Positions 48,164 through 58,077 of a stretch of DNA of 64,000 nucleotides are shown piece after piece. Positions within the stretch are counted from its first letter, which is position 1. Each line of letters begins with the position of its first letter. The notes beneath the pieces were generated by a model. It saw only the letters and a program-made list of their open reading frames with translations, had not been told where the DNA came from and made no database searches. The stretch is from Populus alba (lineage: Eukaryota; Streptophyta; Magnoliopsida; Malpighiales; Salicaceae), in assembly GCF_005239225.2 (NCBI RefSeq), contig NC_133294.1:18303631-18367630 (forward strand). Reading direction: 5' to 3'. The position numbers and the translations under genes were made by a program.

Positions 48164-48454
48164 TGTTAGAGAATAATATAAATCATATCCCATGATCTTA
48201 CTCAAAAGCTTAAGTTATTAGGTTGAGATGGTTCTTTGACATGGTATCAGAGCCTTGATGACCAAGCAGTCACGAGTTCGAATCTCACCATCCCTATTTA
48301 TTTGATAAAAATTAAGCACAATGTATTGTGGGTATGTGCAAGTTTCAAGCCCAAAGGGCTTTCACTTAAAGGGGTGTGTTAGAAAATAATATAAATCATA
48401 TCCTAAGACCTCACCTAACAATTTAAACTTTTGGGTTTAGATGGTTTTTTGACA
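48164..48454 (+). mobile_element. TRIM retroelement (291 bp, complete)
   Basis: Two 78-bp terminal direct repeats lie at 48164-48241 and 48377-48454. Each opens TGTTAGA and closes TTTGACA, so they have the TG...CA ends of LTRs. Directly after the left repeat is TGGTATCAGAGCC (48242-48254), the standard primer binding site complementary to initiator tRNA-Met. Directly before the right repeat is a polypurine tract AAAGGGG-TG (about 48368-48376). Flanking pentamers CTTAT (48159-48163) and CTTGT (48455-48459) match at four of five bases, a candidate target duplication. The interior is only 135 bp and non-coding, so the element depended on a helper retrotransposon. It also holds an internal B-box-like GAGTTCGAATC at about 48274. 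Confidence 0.93.
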
Positions 48455-48459
48455 CTTGT

Positions 48460-51400
48460 TATTATTATTATTTTATAAGATGATGCTTTTGAAATTATTT
48501 GAAAAACATGTTTAGATCGTAGTTGATGGGGTTGGAGACACCCCTAAAATATAATTAAGGTAAATAATGTCACATCTATACACCCTAGTTAATTAAGAAA
48601 TTTCAAATCCTTGAACTAAACATTGACATTCCTATTTGTATAATTGAGATACAATGATTTTCAAACTTTTATATAAAAAATAGAATTTAAAAAATATGTA
48701 TGTTCACTTCAATGTAATTCTATTAATTTTTTTTAATTATATTAATATATATATATACAGTGATGCCATCATGCTAATGATAATGACATATATAATTATG
48801 TTTACCATTGGTAACATATATAATTACGAGACTTGAAAAAATAAAGAAGCAAGTGGATGTTACGCTTTATCTAAGGCCTAATAATTAGGTTTTAATGGTG
48901 TTTTATGAAAATTTAAATTTAAATTTTTTTAATATATTTTAAAATAAAATACATTTAAAAAAACAACTGCTGACAAGTAGAAACACCCTGTTAAAGTTAT
49001 TACCACTTGTCCCGGTTAAAATAGAAATCCCGTGCCCCTGGCCTGTTGCTCACCTAGGCACCAGCCTCGTATTATTATTTTTTTATTGCTATAAAAAACC
49101 CTAAAAAGAATAGTCCAATCATGCAGTGACACATGGTCAAGTTAAACAAGGTTGTCAAATTCCACCGGAATTTGTGGAATTTTATATTTTTATATTCGTA
49201 TTTTAATCTCGTGTGCTGTCAGAGCAAATCGATGACAGCATCAAAGTGAAGTTTACACAAAAGCACAGACAATATCACAAAGAACCAGAAAGACGGAGGA
49301 CGTGAAGGTAAAGTTAATCTAATATATGACTATCTATCTCGGTTCACAGTACCATATGCTTTAATGATCTCGAGAAAAAACATTAATTAATTTGATATTT
49401 TTAATTTTACAATTGTAGCCGTTGAGTGGAATTTGTTTCGTCTTTTGGCAGGTTAGAAATGTCAATTTCTTAATTTTAAAAGTAAATTAAATTGAATGAT
49501 TATTTATCACTAAGAATATAAAATAAATAGTATATGTGATGACCGTTAATAAGAGGGTTAATTAACCAGGACCTTTTTATTAATTGGTCGGGGTCTACGC
49601 TCACACATTTATGGCTCTTATCCCAATGCTCAAATTACATTTCACAAAAAACACGAGTTTTTAACTACGATAGCTAAATATAAAAATGTTTTTTTAAAAA
49701 ATTAAAAAACATTTATTTTTTTATTTTAAATTAATATTTTTTTAGTGTTTTTAATTATTTTGATGGATAATTTATTTATTTTAATCAAAATAATTTAAAA
49801 ATAACAAAAAATAATATTTAATATATTTTTAAATAATATTTTTTAAAAAATTAATTATAACCATTCTCTCAAACATAACAATACCAAAACCATCTTCGTT
49901 TTTAAAAGTGATATCTTTCAATAAAAGTAATGCTGGTCTTAATCGATAATCCAATTGCCAGCTGTATGGAAAAGACAAGGATTCTATCTAATTCACTGAC
50001 AGTACAACGTGATTTGCGATCACGTGATTAAAATAAATTTTGAATTTTAATCGATCTTATCTGCAATCCTAAACAGAACGGAAAAAAATAATATATCATG
50101 ATAAAGGGAGCAAAAAAACAAAATAAAATACGTGAGCTGCTATTTATCATATAATTCCACTTATATGGTTTTTTCTACACTTAGTTTTGATTTGTCAACT
50201 TGGTAGCATTGTGGACCTGTAAATCCAAGGCTACGCTTTTAATAAAGCCAGGTAGTCACATGCAGGCTTTAAAAATGTAATTATAATTATTATTATTTTT
50301 AATATTTTTTATTCTAAAATATATTAAAATAATATTTTTTTATGTTTTAAAAATTATTTTTGATGTCAATACATTAAAATAATTTGAAAACACTAAAAAA
50401 ATATTAATTTAAAATAAAAATAAATAATTTTTTTTTAATGTTTTCTAAGAATATTTTTGAAATGAAAAAACAAACAGGATCTATAATCTTTTCTCGTCAC
50501 TGTATTACTCACTTATTATTCGGGAATTTACTAGAATAAAATATGATGGCAATTATTTTTAAAATAATTTTTGTTTGAAAAAATTATTAAATAATAATTT
50601 TTTTATTTTAAAAAAATTACTTTTTAATATCTACTTGATAGCTAGTTAGGAGATTATTTGGTAGCAAAGGAGGGGATCATAAGTAAGATTTTCATGGATT
50701 TTGTAGTTTTAACTTGAATTTGCTTGCCTGATCGAATTTTGATATACAAAAATTAATGTAAAAAACTTTAATTATAAAATCAGAAAACAATTATTAAATT
50801 TAATGTAGCTATATACATGAGAAATAAATCTTGTAGGGTTGCAATATTTGTGCAAATAAAATCACCATTCCCGTTCATTTTAATTTTATCCTTTTAAATT
50901 GTTACTTTTTATTTTGTTTATGGATATTCAGAAATATGATAGTATTATCTTTTAAAATATTTTTTATTATTTAAAATTTATTTTTAATATTAGCACTAAA
51001 ATAAATTTAAAAATATAAAAAATTATTTTTAAGTAAAAAAATTTAAATTTCTTAAAAGGCCTCTAAAATTCAAATTTTTTTGTTTTTTGTGCTGTGCTGA
51101 TATGCAGGTGCGGGGTATTAAAGTATATTAGTACGATAAGCATCAAGATAACAAGGTTTAGCCTTTTTGAAGTGCTGAAATTACCTTGACCTTTAACACT
51201 TAGAGTACAATCCAGGATTAGAAGCTGTTGAAAACAAACTTTCTTTTGTGTTCTTGTAAACCCCTTTTCAAGACATCCGCCCTAGCGATCTTCCTTTTTC
51301 TTTTTATTTTTTATTCCAAGTCTGATGACTAGGAATATGAATTCAAGTTAGAGGGAATTCAAAGGTTCACACCGTTACTGTAATCTTCAATTCCATCTTT

Positions 51401-52020
51401 TGGCTCCCTGCCACACATTAGTATTTTTTAAAAATTTAAAAATTTTTTTTTATATATATTTTTGGATAATTTTAATATGTCAAAGTCAAAAATAATTTTT
51501 TAAAAATAAAAAAATTATTTTAATATATTTTAGAACGAAAAATATTTTAAAAAATAATTATTACTATATTTTCAAACATTATACTATACTATTAATAATA
51601 TGTAAGTTAATTATTTAGTAGATGGTCTTGTAATAAAAACGTGGTATTAAGAGGTTTGTTTTTATGTAATTGCTAATATAATAATTGCTGTAGGTTTACA
51701 TGATCATTAACTTCAGAACTTTATAGGATTAGTTAAAATATACACAAAGTAGTTCGAAAATATATATTAGTAAAAAAAAAAACAATATGTAAGTTATTGC
51801 AATCACATGATACTTGCTTATTCAAGAATCAATAAAGTCTTGAATGGTTCTTCTCTCTAATTAAGATAAAGTCCTGACAAGTAATGACACGTGCAAACAG
51901 GGATAAACCCTGTTGCCGCATGGCAGTCATCAATTGGAGCAAAGGACCAATACCAAATGAGATAACCGCATACTACCAAAAAAGGAGCAAATTTGAATTC
52001 GAGATAAGGAAACCGAATTA
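48460..52020. other. Intergenic, AT-rich, no gene seen
   Basis: Diverged copies of the common AT-rich repeat lie at about 49680-49870, 50270-50480 and 51420-51570. Elsewhere the sequence is low in complexity. A palindromic ATCACGTGAT lies near 50018. No coding signal was recognised until the ASY4-like gene. Confidence 0.55.
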
Positions 52021-52027
52021 AGCAAGC

Positions 52028-52037
52028 GCGCGCCAAA
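52028..52037 (-). promoter_or_regulatory. E2F-type site upstream of the ASY4-like gene
   Basis: GCGCGCCAAA on the plus strand is TTTGGCGCGC on the minus, a full match to the E2F/DP consensus. It lies about 120 bases upstream of the start codon, in an otherwise AT-rich region. E2F control would fit expression in S phase or premeiotic cells. The role is inferred from the motif. Confidence 0.55.
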
Positions 52038-52158
52038 CACACAAAACGCACCTCCCTCTCTCGATTTCAAAAAACAAAGAAGAAAAAGAAACCTCTCCTT
52101 CTGTATCAATTTCAATTCCAGATTCCACAAGAAAATACTCCTCACCCGAAACTCAAAA

Positions 52159-52481
52159 ATGTCAACAGCGAAAACAAGCTCCAAAAAGCGAGTTGCAGAG
52201 TCGTTACTCACCAAATCGGCTTCCAAATTCCGAGTCGAGGACGAGTTCGATCCCGAACTCTCAAGGTACATCCTCAAAACACCTCACTTTTCATTGTTTA
52301 TGAAGAAATATACTAAAATTCAAATTATGATCTTAATTTCAGCGACATCAAGGGGATTATGTCGGCGCTACACCAGATCAGAGAGAAAGCTCAAAAGGAC
52401 GGTCTGAAGAAGAACGAGCAGACGATTTCTAGGTTAGTAGAGTTTAATGTCGTTTTTTGTTAGATATTAATCGGTTATTTG

Positions 52482-52517
<36 letters not shown>

Positions 52518-54326
52518 GTGGATTCATGATATTTCTAGTTTTTTTAGTAATGCTTCCAGGATTTTAGTGATAAGCTTGAATGAAGTGTTTGATTTCGGAG
52601 GCGATCAAATTGATTTTCATGTTTCTAATGTTTTGAATTTTTTTAACCAAATCCGTTGAGATATTGGATTTTTTTTTTGTGTGCTTCTGTGTGTTTAAAT
52701 ATGCTATTTTGGTAATTCTTTTTTATATCTCATATAAATTTAATTTTTGATCGGACTCAGTTTTAGTAATTCCAGTTCTCTAAACAATATGAATTTAGTG
52801 TTTGATTTTTATTTAAGAATTGATTTTGCTTTTTTTTTTTTTTGCTTTTGATTAATTGATTGATCTCTGTAATTTGTGTAGTGATTTGACTGTTTGTTAT
52901 TTTATGGGGACAGTGTGGGCTCTGAGATCAAGTCTATGATTGATGAATTGAAGTCTAAAATTGAGAAGGACAGGTAAATTAGTAAGAATAAACAAAGCCA
53001 TTATTAAAGCCAGATAAACTCTGCAGATGTTCTTGTTTAATTTTATTCCTTTTTTAACTGTTAGGCAAACTTTTGCAAAGGCACTCTCAAAGAGCTCAAA
53101 AGAGGTAGGTAGAGAAGAAACGGGGATTAAAACGAAGATAAAATTTTTGCTTTATTGTTTTTTCTTTAAGATTTTTGAATGGGTAATTAATGATAAGCAT
53201 CTGGGTGTGGTTATGTTAATGGATGTCTGAAGTGTGAAAATTGCTTGAAGAGTGAGACTGACAAGTTTCAAGAGATATATGACAAGTTTTGCAAGGAGAA
53301 GGAAGCTCATTTGCAGGCCCTGAAAGGTACTTTGTTTACCGCCTTTCTGGGGTTAATTTTCTTGGATCTTTTTCCCAACTGATGATGAACGCTGAGCTAG
53401 TGTAACAATTGTTGATTCTTGAACGGATTTCTAAAGTCAACTTTACACATGGGTTTTGATGGAGCACGTAGAATAAGATTGTGATTTGTGAAGGAAAGTA
53501 GGGAGATTGGGCCACGGATAGTGTGGAACGGTTAAAAAGGATTTGCGCATATCTTGTCTTCTACTGACATCTAATCCATATTATTGTCTTTCATCGATAT
53601 GAATGTTTCTTTGAAAATTGATACCTTTATGTTGAAGATGAGATGATTTTGCTTGCTTATGGGACCACTCTGAAAATTCTTAGATATTAATTCCAGATTT
53701 TTTTCCGACCGTGTATCGAGCAGTACTTTGTAATAATGTAAAGCATTGTGTCACTGTTCTAAAGGATTTGCTCGTACATCAACTCGTAGAGTAAAACTAG
53801 AAAACTGCTCATGGTTTGCCTTTTCATGTTAGAATGCTGTTCTCTTTATGGAAAGCAAATTCAGTTCCAAATGATCACTTTCGGTGCTATTTGTTTGTAA
53901 ATGCTGTTTGGCAGATACTGTTTCCAAATTCGAGGAAGACAAGGAAAGGCTGTGTATGAGATACGAACAAATGAGTAAGGACTGCACAAGAAAGCTCTTT
54001 CTTTCTTCTCATAAAGTATAACTCAACTCCTTCTGTTATGGGTCGATATCAGGGAAGAAGGAGAAAAGCATGATATCTGAACATGAGAAAACCTGTGCTG
54101 ATAAAATTGCTAAAATGGAGGAATCATTGAAAAAGAAAAAGCAGGTAAGCTGATTATGGATACCAGGTTACTGAATTGCTAGAGCCGCCCACCCTCATGT
54201 CAACACTATTAACCACATTTTTCTTTATGAAAAGCACAGGATGACAAGACTTTCAGCATTTTGAGGAAAAGCCTCGGCTCATTCCTGGAAGATGCTTCAG
54301 ATGAGGACTTCCCTCCTGATGATTGA
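52159..54326 (+). CDS. ASY4: Small coiled-coil protein, probable meiotic axis factor ASY4
   Basis: The protein is predicted to be a nuclear chromosome-axis component that works with ASY1 and ASY3 in meiotic pairing and crossover formation, if the name is right. Exons: 52159-52265, 52343-52432, 52914-52973, 53065-53104, 53233-53326, 53915-53974, 54053-54144, 54240-54326. They total 630 nt, 209 aa, with every junction in phase; Arabidopsis ASY4 is about the same length. The N-terminus is Ser/Lys-rich (STAKTSSKKR). A highly charged coiled coil runs from about 35 to 180 (e.g. IKSMIDELKSKIEKDRQ, KFEEDKERLCMRYEQM). The tail has a short hydrophobic segment, FSILRKSLGSFLED, then the acidic end DASDEDFPPDD. 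Coiled coils are poor identity markers; another Cor1/SYCP3-like or unnamed coiled-coil protein is possible. The acceptor at 53232 has a weak pyrimidine tract. Confidence 0.6.
52483..52515. repeat. (TA)16 microsatellite in intron 2 of the ASY4-like gene
   Basis: A pure TA tract lies about 50 bases after the donor of intron 2. Confidence 0.9.
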
Positions 54327-57300
54327 AGGTTGCATATTTGCATTAGTTTTCATCACTCCAAGCATTTAACTGTGGATACCCAATTCCTTCCTTTCCAAAG
54401 TCAATCTAGTTTACAACATACTGCCCCTAGGAAACTCGTATGCATTCTGCTTCCAGCATTCTCCTCGTTCATGTTCACGTGTCAATTTAACTTTTACTTG
54501 GGTCTAAATTTTGGATGTAATCTAATTTTGTTGCAGGAGGTGATTATCTCTTAATATCCTTTATTACTATACTGGTAAGGAGGACATGACTAGTTCAAGG
54601 TTGCATACGCACCTGTTGGTGGTTGTACCTACCCATGTCAGGCTACGTATTACCTCTTACTTTTCACGTTCTGGCCAACTACAACGGCTGAAAATTCTGT
54701 GGTAAGAGAGTCGTTTGGTGAGCCTTTGTGGAAAATATCAAGTAATGACTACAGTAATGAATCAAGTAGTTTGGTGAGGCAAACAAGAGTTCTTTGTTGG
54801 AGTTTGTAGTTAGTCACAGAAGTAATTAACGTTTTAAAAAATAAAATTAATATAGGTTTGGCTAGACATAAAAATCATGCTTTCCAGGAGTTTGAATGCT
54901 TCGAGTTTCATTATTTTCGAAGTTTCTAAAGTCAATTATTCATCATTTTGTGGAGGACTATAATTCAACATGAATTGTCATGGTGATTTTCAAATAGATC
55001 TCCGTTCAGATTGGGATCCACACATACGTGTGATTATAAGAATGTGGGATCCCATAATTTCTGGACGAACCTAAGAAAGTGCCCTAGCTATTGGGTTTGT
55101 AGTATTTATTGAGTCCGAACAAATTCTTACATTAAATTGCAGCGTTTTGTAGGGAATCTAATTATTTTAACAAAAAACATTAAATAATGCCGTGTTTTTT
55201 GAAGTGCAATTTGAATGAAATTGAGGGATCAAAATTGATAATGAGACTAAAAAAAAAGATGGTTTCCTTTTTATTTTTATTTTTTTAATTTGAAAATTTT
55301 GATATTTTGATCTAAAATATTATTTTATTTACATTTTAGTTATAAAGTTTGAGAGTGGAGAAAGAGGGTCACTAGAAAATAATAAAAGAGAAAAAATAAT
55401 CAGTTACCTAGTATTAAGACAATGTTTTATTTTAAAAAATTATATTTAAGATCATGATAAGTTTTTATTTAAAGAATAGTGCTTACAATAAAAATACAAG
55501 TTTTTGTTCAAACAATTAAGAAATGTATTAATAAACTAAAGGTTGAGCAAGGATTGACTGCATCGTTTTCAGACACAACAAGATCAATTCTCTTGATCTT
55601 CAGCAGTGATTTTAGTTGAAATCACTTTGTCTTTTAGGGTCTCTAAGCTTCTGAAGCTGTTGATGATCTTTAGCCTCTTCTGCAGAGGAAATTTTCCTTT
55701 GAAAGGTCTCTGGGGGTTTGCCATGAAAAGGAAGAAGAACAAGCCTTAGATATACTGGTTTACTTTGGGAGATATCACCGGCTTCTTATGGCACAAATTG
55801 AAGAAAACAAAACGAGTAAATAAATGCTTTTTTTCTAGATATGAAAGTAGACCCGTACTCCTCGAGCTCTAAAAGTCATGATTTTCCTTCGGATGATTAT
55901 CATTATTTAAGTGTTGGAAGAAAGGGGAAGTGATTTTTTTCTGTTTTTTTCAAAAAACTCTAGCCATGAACGACTAGAAATGCTAGATCATAGAAATGCT
56001 CGCCATCCTAGTTGTTAATGGCTAGGAATGCAAATGGCAATGCATGGGACTTTCGCATGTCCCCTGCATGACTTGTTCACCACCAGTACTCCGTTTTGGG
56101 CCATGGCCTAACGCAGCTCTCCAAACAGAAACTCTTCATTACATTTATTGACAGATTTTCTACCAAGTATAAACATCATTTTTTATTGGGAATTTTAAGA
56201 CTCACTACGTGTCTCACATTATTTTATATTAATCTAATATATATTATCTTAAATAGAATATAATTCAAAAAATTATAATGATAAAATTACACTATAATTT
56301 TTTATTTTTACAAAAAAAAAAAAAAACAAACTTGTAAGTTATAAGTACAGTATGAATAATTTAAACATAAGGTTTATAATTTTTTTATGCTTATATATAT
56401 TTTTAAAACATCTTTTTTTTTCCTATAAAATTATCAAGTAAGTATCAAAGAATCATCGTATTTATCAAATAAGGAATAATTTTTTAGGCACCACCTGCTA
56501 TTAGCCTTCTTGGCTTATTAAACGCTACCTGTTATCATCTATCAACTACTTATACTTTTTATATCAAGTAATTATATATTTTGACTATAAAAAATAAATA
56601 TCTTTAAATTTTGCTACTTGTTATATCATACTGAATTATTCTCTCTCAAAGCCCATTTGCTACCAAAAAATAATTATAAAGCTTTTAGCATTCAATGTAA
56701 ATTGAATTTTGAAATCAACCTGATTGTATCATAATTATTATTATTTTTTAAAAGCATTTCCTTTTTAGAATGATATTCAAGACTCACCACCCTGCAAGAA
56801 GAAAACAGAAAATCTCAAGGTTTTCTTTTATTTATTGTCTCCTGATACATAGCTTATTCTACATTCAACACTCAAACGTTACATAATTCTGAAAGAAATA
56901 TAAGCTTATCATTTTCTTGCTATTACTATCAAAATATTCAATTTTAATTATTAATTCCAATTCTTTCAGCATAGATAATCTCTCTATTTAATTATTTAGA
57001 CCCGAAAAACTCAAACAATTGCCACAAAACATGTTCTCAAAAACTTGAATCCAATCATGCTTTCCCCTGGGTACAAAAGAGCTAGCTAATGCCTTAAAGA
57101 ACTAAGACATTCAAGAAAATGTAATTTTTTTTTTTAATTCCTCGCATCATTTTCTCTTTTATATATATATATAAACAATCAATTACTGTATTTTCAAAAT
57201 TTAATACTCATTCCAAGCACTTTTGGATATTGTTTGTATAGGGTTCTGATTTCTCACTAATTTACAGCATGGTTTGCTAATGGGGTTTGTAGAAATTTGT
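54327..57300. other. Intergenic region between the ASY4-like and MCTP genes
   Basis: The first 300 bases are probably the 3'UTR of the ASY4-like gene. The segment near 55550-55800 is more balanced in composition and contains a short minus-strand frame. The rest, including 56160-57200, is AT-rich with no gene recognised. Confidence 0.55.
55584..55724 (-). other. 46-codon open frame, possible small peptide
   Basis: The frame runs from ATG at 55724 to TGA at 55584 and encodes a basic peptide (starts MANPQRPFKGKFPLQKRLKI, acidic end AEDQEN). Lys and Arg are frequent in the first half. No signal peptide is apparent and no family is recognised. It is listed because composition here differs from the flanks and part of it is repeated 2.3 kb downstream. 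Confidence 0.2.
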
Positions 57301-57344
57301 ACTTAATGCACGAGGTCTGCAGGAAATTTTTGTGCATGAAAAAG

Positions 57345-58068
57345 GTTAGCTCTCTATTCTGTGTTCATCCTGGTTAATGACAGAAAGACAGTATTGTCAC
57401 ATGACTTCTTAACTGTTTCATTGTCTGAAATTTCTATTAAGATTTACGCCTTTCAGCTTTCTTAGAGATTCTGCTTTATGTTTGGTAATAATCTCTGCAT
57501 CACATCACTTATAAATAACTTTCCAAGGTATGCTAGGCGGATGAATGTCTCACACAGACAGAAAAAATTATGCAGATCAGATCATTATGTGCTGGGAAAT
57601 TTAGATCAAACTGCTATATATTACTATAATATAGATCACCATGATTTAAAGATTTCGTTCATAAATCATTAATAGGATATTCGACTGCCGGAGCTCGAGG
57701 GGCCAAAGTGTGCATTTACTGTGTTTGATAAGCATCAGGATGTTATGCAATTCTGTCCTGGCTATACAAATTAGGTTTCGTCATATTTATATCGAATTAT
57801 AATTTCTTGAACTGTTTTACTAGAATACATGTGTAGATTGCCTGGTTCTTTTGTGTAACCAACACTGTCAAATCTGACAGTATTTTCTTCTCTTATGATC
57901 ACAGATTTCAGGCATTCAAAACTTTCACAGAGGCCTGGTATTTTTATGTACTTGGACATTAATTTTCCTTTGAAAGGTCTCTGCTCCTACAACAAAATGT
58001 CTTAACAGGAAATAAAGATCCAACACTAAGTAGTGACTGATTTTTTCACCTTCTGTTATATCTTGTAG
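57345..58068 (+). other. Candidate 5'UTR intron of the MCTP gene
   Basis: A good acceptor with a pyrimidine-rich tract (TTTTTTCACCTTC, then TTGTAG) ends at 58068, nine bases before the start codon. The best donor I could find upstream is AAAG/GTTAGC at 57344/57345. Acceptor confidence is moderate; the donor choice is a guess. Confidence 0.4.
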
Positions 58069-58077
58069 TTTGAGCAA

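Noticed and set aside
48260..48290. A separate tRNA gene inside the TRIM (GAGTTCGAATC)
   Set aside because: No cloverleaf can be built around it; it is part of the element's interior.
53380..53460. C/D-box snoRNA in an intron of the ASY4-like gene (TGATGA then CTGA-like words)
   Set aside because: The boxes are short and common, no terminal stem pairs, and spacing is unconvincing.
55584..55724. Treating the 46-codon minus frame as a real CDS
   Set aside because: There is no family match by eye, no signal peptide and no splice or promoter context; kept only as a low-confidence open frame.
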